Part shown: positions 33,530-42,327 of the stretch, piece after piece
Layout: every line of letters starts with the position of its first letter
Numbering within the stretch: the first letter of the stretch is position 1
DNA from: Woeseiaceae bacterium
GTDB lineage: Bacteria > Pseudomonadota > Gammaproteobacteria > Steroidobacterales > Woeseiaceae
DNA: 64,000 bases
Direction of reading: 5' to 3'
Assembly (NCBI GenBank): GCA_028277185.1
Contig: JANQGQ010000043.1
Location: 1 to 64,000, forward strand
Position numbers and translations under genes: made by a program
Notes under the pieces: model-generated
What the model saw: the letters and a program-made list of their open reading frames with translations, nothing else
The model's database searches: none
What the model was told of the DNA's origin: nothing

Positions 33530-35236
33530 GTGAGCCGATCCGCTCTGCTTCTCCTGGTTTTCCTTGCGCTGAGCGGCTGCGACGACCCGCCTTCCGCCGT
33601 CACACCCGATGACCCGCCAGCGGACGCACGCCCGAACGTCGTATTCATCGTGGTGGAAGACCTGAGCCCCCGGCTCCGCGCCTACGGCGACCCGCTGGCC
33701 GCAACGCCGAACATCGACCGCCTCGCCGCGGAGGGCATCACTTACACGAACGTCTTCACCGCCGCCGGCGTCTGCGCGCCAAGCCGAGCCGCCTTGATTA
33801 CCGGCGTGCATCAGCAGGCCCTCGGCGCGCAGCACATGCGGACGTCGAGCTTCGGACGGGAGCGGAGCGGCCCGCTGGGTACGTTTCGAAGCGATGGCTT
33901 CCCCTACGAGGCCGTGCCGCCGCCGGACGTGAAAGCCTTTCCCGAACTGCTGCGCGCGAACGGCTATTTCACGACCAACAACAGCAAGACTGACTACCAG
34001 TTCGGCGACCCATTCACCGTCTGGGACGAGAACGGCTCACAGGCGGACTGGCAGAACGCACCGCCGGATCGGCCGTTCTTTGCGATGTACAGCCAGAACC
34101 TCACGCATGAAAGCCGCCTGTTTATCCCGGACTTCGCCGCGGCGACGGACGACGCCCCGGAGCGCGCAAGCGAACATGCTGAGCGGCTTGCGGAACTCGC
34201 GACGCGAACGGACCCGGATGCCGTCACCGTGCCGGACTTCCTTCCGGACACACCGCTGGTGCGGCGGGAGATCGCGCAGCACTACGACAACATCGGCCTG
34301 CTGGACGCATGGGTCGGCGAACAACTCGAGCGGCTCGAACGAGCGGGCGTACTCGACGAAACCATCGTCGTCTTCACGACGGATCACGGCGACGGGTTTC
34401 CGCGCGGCAAACGCTTCATCTACGACTCCGGCATCCACGTCCCTTTCATCGTCCGCTACCCGGACGGGCGGAACGCCGGTACACGGGACGACCGGCTGGT
34501 GTCCTTCGTCGACCTGGCACCCTGGTTCCTCGACCTGACGGATACGGATACGCCGTCTTTCGTTCAGGGCCGCAACGTCTTCGATGACGACACGCCGCAA
34601 CGGCACTATGTCTTCGCCGCGCGGGACCGGCTCGACGAGCACCCCGAACGGTCGAGGGCTGTGCGCGACGAACGCTACAAGTACATACGCAACGAGATGC
34701 CGGACCGGCCGCTGATTGCCCCGCTCTACTTCCGCGAAAACCTGGTTTCCATGCAGGAAATCAGGCGGCTCGCCGCGGCAGACGCGCTACCGGAACGCTT
34801 GTCGCACTATTTTGCTACGCCCCGCCCGCCGGAAGAACTCTACGATACCGAGACGGACCCGCATGAGCTCGAGAACCTCGCGGCGGATCCGGCCCATCGC
34901 GAAACGCTCGTACGTATGAGATCGGCGCTCGACGACTGGCTGGAACGTACTGGCGAAGTGGGACGAAACGGCGAACGTGCGATGGTCCTCGCGATGTGGC
35001 CGGACGGCGAGCAGCCCGTCACGGCGGCGCCGTTAGCGACCCTGGCAGAGACCGATGCTGGCCGGACCGTGACCTTGTCCTCCCCCACCGAAGGAGCCTC
35101 GATCGGTTTTCGCGTCGTGGGCGACGACGCCTGGCGGCTCTACACTGGCGCTATCTACTTGCCGGCCGGTGAGAAGATCGAGGCGAAGGCGATCCGCTAT
35201 GGATACGCCGAAAGCAGAAGCATCATTTATCCATGA
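33530..35236 (+). CDS. Lipoprotein sulfatase
   Basis: The 568-residue protein has a lipobox (LALSGC near residue 17) and the alkaline-phosphatase-like sulfatase fold. The formylglycine signature CAPSRAALITG is intact near residue 82. Metal and substrate residues are visible in VVFIVVEDLSP and in FTTDHGDGFPRGK near 285. It would hydrolyse sulfate esters, plausibly of marine polysaccharides or glycans, from the cell envelope. A formylglycine-generating enzyme is needed and none is encoded here. Confidence 0.92.
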   Translation: MSRSALLLLVFLALSGCDDPPSAVTPDDPPADARPNVVFIVVEDLSPRLRAYGDPLAATPNIDRLAAEGITYTNVFTAAGVCAPSRAALITGVHQQALGAQHMRTSSFGRERSGPLGTFRSDGFPYEAVPPPDVKAFPELLRANGYFTTNNSKTDYQFGDPFTVWDENGSQADWQNAPPDRPFFAMYSQNLTHESRLFIPDFAAATDDAPERASEHAERLAELATRTDPDAVTVPDFLPDTPLVRREIAQHYDNIGLLDAWVGEQLERLERAGVLDETIVVFTTDHGDGFPRGKRFIYDSGIHVPFIVRYPDGRNAGTRDDRLVSFVDLAPWFLDLTDTDTPSFVQGRNVFDDDTPQRHYVFAARDRLDEHPERSRAVRDERYKYIRNEMPDRPLIAPLYFRENLVSMQEIRRLAAADALPERLSHYFATPRPPEELYDTETDPHELENLAADPAHRETLVRMRSALDDWLERTGEVGRNGERAMVLAMWPDGEQPVTAAPLATLAETDAGRTVTLSSPTEGASIGFRVVGDDAWRLYTGAIYLPAGEKIEAKAIRYGYAESRSIIYP

Positions 35237-35316
35237 GCGTCCGCGGTGGCTATAGATGACCGCATCGTTCGGCCACCCGAAGCGGCGGCGGGCGTACGAT
35301 CGAACGGAAGCATGAA

Positions 35317-36504
35317 TCAGTCCGGCCATTTCCACGGCGGTCGGTCCAGCAGCCCCTGATCGACGACCTCGGTCTCCCCCAGCGTCTTCTCCAGATGGAT
35401 CGAGTTGCAGCCTTCGTGTGCCTCGAGTGCACTGATCAGGCGTGACGAGTGCGAGACGACCCAGACCTGGCTGTCTTCGGAGGCCCGGATGATCAGCCGG
35501 CCGAGCGCCGGCAGCAGATCGGGGTGAAGACTCGTCTCCGGCTCGTTGATGACCGTCAGCGGCGGCGGCCGCGGCGTCATCAGCGCCGCGATCCAGAGCA
35601 GATAGCGCAGCGTGCCGTCCGACAGCTCGGTACCGCTTAGCGGTCTCAGCAGGCCTTCCTGCTGGAAGCGGATCGCGAAGCGGTTGTCGTCCTGCACCTC
35701 GACGTGAAGCGTCGCGCCGGGAAACGCGTCGTCGATCGCCGCGTCGAGGCCGCTCTGATCGCCGATCTCGCGTATCGTCTGCAGCGCGGCGGCGAGATCG
35801 TGGCCGTCGTCGTCCAGCACCGGTGTGCGCGTACCGAGCTGCGCCTGCCGCGACGGCGCCTCGCTGTCCGTCCTGAAGTGATCGTAGAAGCGCCAGGACC
35901 TGATGGCCTCGCGAAGCTGCACGATCTCCGGCGTCCGCTCCGGATCGCCGATCTGCGCGTAGATGCTGTCGAAGACCGGCACGTGCTGCGCGATCACTTC
36001 CCAGCTTCTGCCGGAGCGCGCCTTGATCATCGGACCGTTGCGATCGACGAGGCAACTCGCCGGCCGGTAGCTGTCGCCCACCCAGATGCATTCGCGCTTG
36101 ATCTCGGGATCGAACCCGAAGGCCGTCGGAAACGACGAAGGCGGGGGCAGGCCCAGGGAAATCGCATAGCTGAAGTCGTCGCCGGCGAAGCCCAAACGCA
36201 TCCGTGACGGTCCGTCCTTTTTGTGCGTGCCCTGAATCGCAACTTCGCCGGTCTTCATGCGCTCGGAAATGTCCGTGGGGCCTGCCCAGAACGTGGACTG
36301 GAGGCCGCCCTCGCGGGCCAGCGACCGGATCACGCCGCCGGTTGCCGTGTCGGCGAGCAACCGCAGCGCGCGGTAGACGTTGGATTTACCGCTGCCGTTG
36401 GGACCGGTGATGACGTTCAGCGTATCGAGCGGAATCGTCAGGTCGAGCAGCGAGCGGTAGTTGCCGATTGCGAGGGTCTTGAGCACGACGGCAGACGGTA
36501 TCAC
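35317..36504 (-). CDS. SMC-like AAA ATPase (AAA_21 type)
   Basis: The 395-residue ATPase has a Walker A (ITGPNGSGKSN near residue 33), a signature-like GTELSDGTLRYLLW, a Walker B with the EPETSLHP form and a downstream SHSSRL switch. No TOPRIM nuclease or coiled-coil domain is present, which separates it from OLD nucleases and full SMC proteins. It is the last gene of a four-gene operon with an NAD-kinase-like protein 36 bases upstream. Stand-alone ATPases of this type are common in defence and stress operons, but the function here is unknown. Confidence 0.85.
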   Translation of the reverse strand: MIPSAVVLKTLAIGNYRSLLDLTIPLDTLNVITGPNGSGKSNVYRALRLLADTATGGVIRSLAREGGLQSTFWAGPTDISERMKTGEVAIQGTHKKDGPSRMRLGFAGDDFSYAISLGLPPPSSFPTAFGFDPEIKRECIWVGDSYRPASCLVDRNGPMIKARSGRSWEVIAQHVPVFDSIYAQIGDPERTPEIVQLREAIRSWRFYDHFRTDSEAPSRQAQLGTRTPVLDDDGHDLAAALQTIREIGDQSGLDAAIDDAFPGATLHVEVQDDNRFAIRFQQEGLLRPLSGTELSDGTLRYLLWIAALMTPRPPPLTVINEPETSLHPDLLPALGRLIIRASEDSQVWVVSHSSRLISALEAHEGCNSIHLEKTLGETEVVDQGLLDRPPWKWPD

Positions 36505-36540
36505 AGCTGGAAACCGTTGCCGCCTCCTGACCAGGATCGG

Positions 36541-37479
36541 TCATTTCGTCACCAGCGTCGTCTTTTTGTCGGCCGGCGCGATCGTCAGGGACGCGCCGGA
36601 ATTGAAGGCCAGGAAATCGGCCTCGATGCCGTCGCTGAAGATCACCCCGTTCGTCGGCATTCGCGAAGTGACCTTGAGCGGCATGTCCTGCGAGAGGTGG
36701 CCGTGAACAAGCGAACTCTGCGTGACCTGGCTCGGGAACGGTTCCCGCACGGAGTAGACGAGTCGGTCCGAGTCCCAGGGCAGCCGGCCGTCGTTCGGCG
36801 GCGGTACGAACGTGCCGCCGTAGGCATTGACCACACCGGCGGCTCCCGCGTACACGGACTGGAGCCATCCGGTCGAGCCGGCGCCCGTCGAAACGATGAT
36901 CCCGCTCGACGAATGAGCTTCGGACCGCCCCGCCACTTCGATCTCGTATCGCGCCGATACGTGCGAGCGCGCACCGATGAAGAAGTCGTTGAATGCCAGA
37001 AGCCGTTGGCCGTCCGACGAACTCGCCGCGGCCAGCGTGACGTTCTTGCGGGCAAACTCGCCGTGCAGGACTGCCTGAAGAAACGGGCCGAACTCGCGGG
37101 GCCCGAACGGCAGGAGGATTCCATCGTAGCGTTCCGGGTCCGGATTGATCGCGAACATCGGTTGACCGTCCAGATACTTCGCGGTATTCGATACGAGGCC
37201 GTCCTGGCCAATCGTGACGACCAGATCGTCGTCCGCGAACGTGAACTGCGGGACGAACGAACGGTCGACCAGCTGGTGCTTCTGGTCTTGCGGAAACGTA
37301 TCGACGACCGACCGGACGACGCGCTTGTAGCGGTCGTGCGCTGTCTGAATATCGTCAAAGGAATGACCGCTCTGCTCGAGATAGAACTTCGCTTGTGCCG
37401 GCGTGTTGAATCGCTGCACCAGTTCGTCCAGCTCGGTTTGCCGGGTAACGACGACGATCTTCCCGAACAGCGCGGTCAT
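36541..37479 (-). CDS. Divergent NAD kinase-like protein
   Basis: The 312-residue protein has the two-domain layout of NAD kinases. The first signature is altered from GGDGT to GQDGL (VTIGQDGLVSNTAKYL) but keeps the catalytic aspartate. The NE motif becomes ND (LAFNDFFIGARS), and the second glycine-rich loop STGAGSTGW is well kept. The usual cellular NAD kinase is presumably encoded elsewhere. The gene sits between SPFH and ATPase genes and 11 bases from the SPFH gene, in an operon led by a Nudix protein, which points to NAD-related chemistry. Confidence 0.78.
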   Translation of the reverse strand: MTALFGKIVVVTRQTELDELVQRFNTPAQAKFYLEQSGHSFDDIQTAHDRYKRVVRSVVDTFPQDQKHQLVDRSFVPQFTFADDDLVVTIGQDGLVSNTAKYLDGQPMFAINPDPERYDGILLPFGPREFGPFLQAVLHGEFARKNVTLAAASSSDGQRLLAFNDFFIGARSHVSARYEIEVAGRSEAHSSSGIIVSTGAGSTGWLQSVYAGAAGVVNAYGGTFVPPPNDGRLPWDSDRLVYSVREPFPSQVTQSSLVHGHLSQDMPLKVTSRMPTNGVIFSDGIEADFLAFNSGASLTIAPADKKTTLVTK

Positions 37480-37489
37480 CGGTCGCGTC

Positions 37490-38383
37490 CTAGTGCCCGG
37501 CGGCAGACCCGCCGTCTCCCGTCACGTACGTCACGACCTTGCTCAGCAGATCCGGCGTGATCGTGAGGTTGTCGATCGCTCCGGAGTTCGACGCCCACTC
37601 CTTCAGCGCCAGCCCGACCAGAGCCTGCGGCGGCAGATCGCCATAGGGCGACAGCTTGAGTTCCTCGGCTTTCGCACGGGACTCGGCAAGCTTCAGCTCG
37701 TTTCGCGCCTGCGTATCGACCAGCGCCTTCTTGCGGTTCTCCAGCTCCACCTCGGTGTTCATCTCGGATTCGCGGATCTTCCGCTCCTCTTCGACGGCGG
37801 CTTTTCTGCGGTCGTAGATGGCCTGGTCGGCGCGTTTGCTGAGGCTCTCCCGGAAGTCCGCCTCCAGAGCTTTCTGCATCTCCGGCGTGGCCGTGATCGA
37901 CGTGAAGTGGAGGCCCTCGATGACGACGCCCAGTGAACTGAGGTCGGTCGATGTCGAAGCGTGCCTGAGCACGTCGCTGGCGACTTCGCCGACGCCGGTC
38001 AGGGCCTGTTCGAGCGACAGCTGACTGACGAGGGACCGGGTGTGGCTCTGCACGACGTTGACGACGCGCTGCACGAGTTTCCCGGGGTCTTCGGATTTGT
38101 AGCGCTTCTTCGACGTATCGACGGTGTAGTCCAGCCGCGATGCGACGTCGAGCGGCGCGTCGAGCCGGTAGGTCAGGGCTCCCTGAATCGCGACTTCCTG
38201 GAAGTCGGCCGTCGTTTCGGTGAACACGAAGTACGACTCCTGGCTTGCGATCGGAACGGCCGAGATCGATGTCGTCAGCGGCGAGTACCAGAAGTTGATG
38301 CCCGCGCCGTGCTTCCTGACCCGCCCGTCCTTGAAGCAGATCGTGTAGGTGTTCGGCTCACCCTTGTAGTAGTTGAACATCAT
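37490..38383 (-). CDS. SPFH/band-7 domain protein
   Basis: The 297-residue protein starts directly with an SPFH domain (about 20–200). It is followed by a charged helical stretch rich in K/E/R (about 190–235) of the sort that mediates oligomerisation, and a short C-terminal tail. There is no N-terminal transmembrane anchor, unlike flotillins. SPFH proteins form membrane-associated ring scaffolds. It is the second gene of the Nudix–SPFH–NAD-kinase-like–AAA operon, 16 bases after the Nudix gene. Confidence 0.88.
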   Translation of the reverse strand: MMFNYYKGEPNTYTICFKDGRVRKHGAGINFWYSPLTTSISAVPIASQESYFVFTETTADFQEVAIQGALTYRLDAPLDVASRLDYTVDTSKKRYKSEDPGKLVQRVVNVVQSHTRSLVSQLSLEQALTGVGEVASDVLRHASTSTDLSSLGVVIEGLHFTSITATPEMQKALEADFRESLSKRADQAIYDRRKAAVEEERKIRESEMNTEVELENRKKALVDTQARNELKLAESRAKAEELKLSPYGDLPPQALVGLALKEWASNSGAIDNLTITPDLLSKVVTYVTGDGGSAAGH

Positions 38384-38399
38384 GTCTCACCTCCTTGGT

Positions 38400-39068
38400 C
38401 TATTTGATGACCTCGACCTTGCTGCGGTCTTTGACTCGGTACAGTTTCGCGGGCCGATGGGCGCCTTCGCGCCGGTCCCGGCCGGTCGGCTCGATCACGT
38501 CGAGCGCGAGGATGCGCTTGGCGAAGTTTCTGGCGTCGATCTCTTCGCGGGTGATGAGCTCGTAGAGATGCCGCAGTTCGGGCATCGTGAATTCCTCGGG
38601 CATCAGCTGAAACGCGATCGTCGAGTAGTCGAGTTTCGCGACGAGCCGCTCGAGGGCCATCTGCAGGATCTCCGAATGATCGAAGGCCAGTTCGGGCAGC
38701 TCGTCGATCGTGAACCAGCCGACGCCCTCGGCATCCGAAGCGGCTTTGATCTCGAGCGCATCCGACGGCATGAGCGCGTAGTAGGCGACGCTGATGACCC
38801 GCTCGCGAGGGTCCCGGTCCGGCTCACCGAAGGTATAGAGCTGCTCCAGATAGGCGGCGGCAACGCCGGTCTCTTCCCGCAGCTCCCGCTTTGCGGCGTC
38901 GAGCAGGCTCTCTTTAAGGTCGACGAAACCGCCGGGTAATGCCCAACGGCCCACGAACGGCTCCAGTGCCCGCTTGATGAGCAGCACCTTCAGCTCGTCG
39001 CTTCTGATCGTGAAAATCACGACATCGACGGTGACGGCCGGGTGCGGATACTCGTATTCGTACGCCAT
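38400..39068 (-). CDS. Nudix protein with NrtR-like C-terminal winged helix
   Basis: The 222-residue protein has a Nudix domain with a complete catalytic box (G-x5-E-x7-RELREETGV near residues 43–66) and a C-terminal winged helix (about 150–215: FTMPELRHLYELI, then RNFAKRILALD) as in the NAD-metabolism regulator NrtR. NrtR binds ADP-ribose or NAD derivatives to release DNA. Here the box is intact, so hydrolysis may be retained. ATG 39068 is used; a GTG at 39077 is possible. It leads a four-gene operon and has palindromic sequence just upstream. Confidence 0.88.
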   Translation of the reverse strand: MAYEYEYPHPAVTVDVVIFTIRSDELKVLLIKRALEPFVGRWALPGGFVDLKESLLDAAKRELREETGVAAAYLEQLYTFGEPDRDPRERVISVAYYALMPSDALEIKAASDAEGVGWFTIDELPELAFDHSEILQMALERLVAKLDYSTIAFQLMPEEFTMPELRHLYELITREEIDARNFAKRILALDVIEPTGRDRREGAHRPAKLYRVKDRSKVEVIK

Positions 39069-39084
39069 GGTACTCACTTGCTTT

Positions 39085-39131
39085 ATGTATTAGATACATG
39101 AAGTGTAAATGTACCTGATACACAAAGTCAA
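39085..39131 (-). promoter_or_regulatory. Operator-like palindromes and promoter of the Nudix–SPFH operon
   Basis: ATGTATTAGATACAT (39085–39099) and GTGTA-N11-TACAC (39103–39123) are adjacent palindromes sharing GTAT/ATAC half-sites. On the minus strand TTGACT (39126–39131) is 17 bases from TTACAC, a plausible -35/-10 pair lying over the second palindrome. This suits repression by the NrtR-like Nudix protein encoded directly downstream. Confidence 0.6.
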
Positions 39132-39207
39132 GGGAATTAATCCCAACGCATCCCGGGAATCGGCCGGGGAGTGCCGACCGGCGCTGGAGCGGCAGTTCCA
39201 GGGCTCC

Positions 39208-39423
39208 TTACGGGTTCTCCTCCACGTCGTTTTTGTTCCGCCGGTAGGTCTCGTAACTCTCGTTTGCCCTTTCCATGCATCGGTCGTAGTCGGACGGCGG
39301 ACCGCTCCTGCATTTGTCGCGCTGGTGTTCCTGACCGGCTTCGTACAGTTGCTGCGCCGTGCAGCCGCACGACATAACGGCAGCCAGGAGCACGGCGAGG
39401 GCCGTTCGCTTGTTAGCAACCAC
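39208..39423 (-). CDS. Small lipoprotein
   Basis: The 71-residue protein has a lipoprotein signal ending in VMSCGC and a short charged, cysteine-containing mature part (CRSGPPSDYDRCMERANESY). The GTG at 39423 overlaps the end of the Rap1a/Tai-like gene by 11 bases, so the two are coupled. Function unknown. Confidence 0.6.
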   Translation of the reverse strand: MVANKRTALAVLLAAVMSCGCTAQQLYEAGQEHQRDKCRSGPPSDYDRCMERANESYETYRRNKNDVEENP

Positions 39424-39760
39424 CGTGCTCTTCCAGGTAGCGGATGAACACGAGCATCGCGTTCCTGTCGGCGTATTCGGCCTGGTGTTCTTCCATGTAC
39501 CGGATGATGCCCGGGACGTCGAAGAGCTCTTCCGGCGGTCTGCAATAGACCTCGGCCAGATAGCCGGTTTCTTCGTCGACCATTGCGATGAGATCCAGCG
39601 CGCCGCCAACGTAGGCGTTCAGGATCGGATGCTGGCTGCAGGCCACGTCCGCCGACTCGCAAATGCTGATGAACTGATTCATGGTCAACGCGGTTGCCGG
39701 GCCGGACATTGCGGAAGACGCGATGAGCACGGCGCTGATAGTCAGGTTTCGAAGATTCAT
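39413..39760 (-). CDS. Rap1a/Tai-family immunity-like protein
   Basis: The 115-residue exported protein has a signal peptide (cleavage near ATA-LTMN) and four cysteines in a small helical domain like Rap1a/Tai immunity proteins, which protect against type VI peptidoglycan-amidase effectors in the periplasm. No effector or secretion gene is nearby, so it would be an orphan immunity gene or a non-immunity relative. A small lipoprotein gene overlaps its 3' end. Confidence 0.65.
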   Translation of the reverse strand: MNLRNLTISAVLIASSAMSGPATALTMNQFISICESADVACSQHPILNAYVGGALDLIAMVDEETGYLAEVYCRPPEELFDVPGIIRYMEEHQAEYADRNAMLVFIRYLEEHGGC

Positions 39761-39838
39761 ACGATCGACTCTCTTGCAGTAATTACTGTTTTACGATAAT
39801 TTATCGCCAGATAACAAGTATTTCAAGAGGTCGATTCC

Positions 39839-40360
39839 GTGACGCGACGATTTTCTCTGCTCATCGCCTGGGGCTGCACGGCGCTGTTGCTAGTAGTTCC
39901 GCTGGCCGCTTTGTACTTTCTCCTGAGCATTCAGGACTTTGCGGCGCTGACCCGGAGAAGCTTCGGCCTGCCCGTCGAATGGGACACGGTCGTTGGCTGG
40001 CAATGGTATGCCGTGTGGGGCGTGACGTTTCTGTACCTGACGATCGGTCTGATCGGGCTGTATTTTCTGCGCCGGCCGTTCGCGAACTTTGCCCGTGGCG
40101 AACTGTTCAATTTCGCGAACAGCCGCGACCTTCGCCGCTTCTCGATACTCCTGCTGGTTCAGGCGTTGCTTAAGCCGCTGCACTTTGCGCTGTCCAGCGT
40201 GTTGCTGTCCGCGAATCACGGCCCGGGGGCCAAGATGCTGTCGATTTCCGTCGGCAGCAGCGAAGTCAGGATGGTTGCGCTGGCACTCGTGTTCTGGATT
40301 GTGAGCAATCTGTTGATCGAGGGCGGCAACCTGCAGGCTGAGAACCAGCAGTTCGTGTAG
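39839..40360 (+). CDS. DUF2975 membrane protein
   Basis: The 173-residue protein has four transmembrane helices (near 8–30, 55–78, 100–122, 142–162) in the pattern of DUF2975 proteins, which are usually encoded directly before a small XRE-type regulator, as here (ten bases to the next gene). It starts with GTG at 39839. Function unknown; the pair may sense membrane state or a small molecule. Confidence 0.8.
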   Translation: MTRRFSLLIAWGCTALLLVVPLAALYFLLSIQDFAALTRRSFGLPVEWDTVVGWQWYAVWGVTFLYLTIGLIGLYFLRRPFANFARGELFNFANSRDLRRFSILLLVQALLKPLHFALSSVLLSANHGPGAKMLSISVGSSEVRMVALALVFWIVSNLLIEGGNLQAENQQFV

Positions 40361-40369
40361 GTATTCGTC

Positions 40370-40576
40370 GTGCCGATTCAGGTCAACCTGGACGTGATGC
40401 TTGCCAGACGGAAGATGAAGGGCAAAGTACTCGCCGCCGAGGTAGGCATCACCGAGCAGAACCTGTCGTTGCTGCGCACCGGGAAGGTCAAGGGCGTCCG
40501 GTTTTCGACGCTCGAGAAGATATGTGAGGTTCTCGAGTGTCAGCCGGGCGATATCCTCGAGTACGTTCAGGAGTGA
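40370..40576 (+). CDS. YozG-like small XRE-family regulator
   Basis: The 68-residue protein is a single Cro/C1-type helix-turn-helix (KVLAAEVGITEQNLSLLRTGK, then STLEKICEVLECQPGDILEYV across residues 17–66). It is the standard partner of DUF2975 proteins. It marks the last clearly GC-rich host-like gene before the more AT-rich islet to the right. Confidence 0.87.
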   Translation: MPIQVNLDVMLARRKMKGKVLAAEVGITEQNLSLLRTGKVKGVRFSTLEKICEVLECQPGDILEYVQE

Positions 40577-40685
40577 ACAGAATGAAGTGCGTCGGCTGTA
40601 GCCCGTTGCCCGCAACTTTGTTCTCAGACTTGTAGCTCACCCGCGCATTGGCTCTCAGAGCCGTTCGGGCCCGGTTTAGCTTTGA

Positions 40686-41051
40686 CTATTCAATTTCCTT
40701 GGCACCCGACTGTTTCCACTTCAGCTCAAACTCCTCAACCGTGATGGGGTCGTCCTCAAAGTCGCCTATTCGCATACTCGTGTCGAGCCAAAACCCATAG
40801 TCAATCTCCGTTGGGCCGGCAACTATTGGTTCCCCCTTGGAATCCAACCCAACCTCGCGCCAGGGCGATCCGTCAGGAGCGAACTCTATGTACCACTCAC
40901 GAACCAGACGGAGTTTGTCCGAATAACCCGGACTCGCGTCCAGGCGCCTTATGAATCGAGCGAAACGCGGCATCCGATCAGGCTTCTCCCAGTCTGTCGC
41001 GAGCTTTGTACGAATATGTTTGAACTCAGTCACGGCCTCGATAGCGACCAC
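40686..41051 (-). CDS. Hypothetical protein
   Basis: The 121-residue acidic protein has no recognisable motif, signal peptide or membrane segment. Base composition is more AT-rich than to the left. It overlaps the damaged gene at 41030–41454 by 22 bases and is on the same strand. No function is proposed. Confidence 0.5.
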   Translation of the reverse strand: MVAIEAVTEFKHIRTKLATDWEKPDRMPRFARFIRRLDASPGYSDKLRLVREWYIEFAPDGSPWREVGLDSKGEPIVAGPTEIDYGFWLDTSMRIGDFEDDPITVEEFELKWKQSGAKEIE

Positions 41052-41454
41052 AACGGTCTTCCTGCGTCGTCATAACCTACGCAGCACTGTCGGATCAGCG
41101 AAGAGGGTTTCCGAGTCCGCGTCGTAGGACAGCCATCCTGAACCGTGGCATCGAGATGCCAGGCCGTGCCAATCGATGTCTGGAAGTCCATCACGAAGCC
41201 ACTATCGACTTCGCCAATGAGGGTGGACTCAAGGTCGCCCTGCGCATTCCGCGAAACTAGCACACATTGCCTATGGCCGCTGCGTCCAGCACGAGGCATG
41301 GAGCTGTCTGGGCAGCAGCGTAACCGCGACCACGAAACTCTCTCAGGATGCGTTCCCACGTCACAGAACCGCCGCCTTTGTTCGTAGCAATTACGAAACA
41401 CTGGGACTGCTGGTTGCAAATACTTATGGTCCAATCGCGCGTTAAATCTGCCAA
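41030..41454 (-). pseudogene. Probable frameshifted hypothetical gene
   Basis: One frame (41454 down to about 41270) reads MADLTRDWTISICNQQSQ and then a plausible protein, before a stop at LDAAAIGNVC. A second frame then continues with plausible text (QCVLVSRNAQGDLESTLIGE, then VDSGFVMDFQTSIGTAWHLD) to 41030. The two join across 41240–41290 with a one-base shift. I cannot exclude two unrelated spurious frames. Confidence 0.4.
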
Positions 41455-41957
41455 AGTCCGGATTCGATGCCTCCGTGTATGACAACTGCGAACTGGCCGT
41501 AGTCCGCTATTTCCGTCGGCATCATCGCAATTTCGGCGCCGGCTTCACTCGCTGCCGAGACTGCCGCGCTGATATCGTCAACAAGCACATAGGGGCGAAC
41601 AACAGGTGTCTCGGTATCGCGTAGCGGCGCCCGAACGCCGAGCATTCCGCCACCATCGAGTTCGGCAGTGCGCGCACCACCCAGGCTTTGGTCGGCATCA
41701 CCAAACATAACACCGTACATCAGTGAATAGAGAGTACATGCGGCATCAACGTCCGGAGTGACGATTTCGAGGTACTGGATTTTCAAAGACTTCCCCTTAC
41801 CAGAAAGTTGGCCATCTCCGGTTGCTTCAAATTCGAAGCCGTCACCGGCATTGCTTTGACCGCCCCGCGGAGACTGTGTACAGCCAAGACTCAACATGGC
41901 TGCGAACGGAATCGCCATTGAGGCTGCTCCTATGCGGAGAGCGGTTCGTCGGTCCAC
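41442..41957 (-). CDS. Exported VOC-family (glyoxalase-like) protein
   Basis: The 171-residue protein begins with a Tat-like or lipoprotein signal (DRRTALRIGAASMA, then LSLGC) and then one glyoxalase/bleomycin-resistance-type domain (IQYLEIVTPDVDAACTLYSL to GQFAVVIHG). VOC proteins bind metals and small ligands. The GTG at 41957 is preferred because the signal starts there. It overlaps the damaged upstream-in-map gene slightly. An exported VOC protein in an islet is unusual. Confidence 0.7.
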   Translation of the reverse strand: MDRRTALRIGAASMAIPFAAMLSLGCTQSPRGGQSNAGDGFEFEATGDGQLSGKGKSLKIQYLEIVTPDVDAACTLYSLMYGVMFGDADQSLGGARTAELDGGGMLGVRAPLRDTETPVVRPYVLVDDISAAVSAASEAGAEIAMMPTEIADYGQFAVVIHGGIESGLWQI

Positions 41958-42327
41958 TTTGGATACATCCTCTCTCGCCCAACAACTAGTAGATGGTGAA
42001 AGCGCACGCCTTAACACAGCGCAGCTTGTCTAAGGTCGAAAGTCCAATAAGCTCCGGCCGATCGTTCGCGATCCGCAAGTCTCTCACGATATCATTAGGG
42101 ACCAATAAGACTTACCTGTGTTGGATGCGAAAACCCTGAGCCTTGGCGTGCTCAAACTCCGCGGCGAGAGCTGGGCGGGCCTTGGCCAGAGAATTCGGTC
42201 GCCCGCTTTCTCAGACCTGAGCGCGAAAGCACTTTCCTAGTGAACCCTCTGGTAGAACGGCTAGCAGGAGATGTCCCACCGAGGACCGATAGTTTGATGC
42301 AATCCGCTCCTCGGCTTTTCGTTAGCC
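41958..42327. other. Intergenic region without recognised gene
   Basis: The 370 bases contain only short frames. A 30-codon minus-strand frame (ending …HAKAQGFRIQHR near 42114) reads like the tail of a lost gene but cannot be assigned. A GCTTGTCTA word near 42028 recurs near 43109. Confidence 0.35.
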
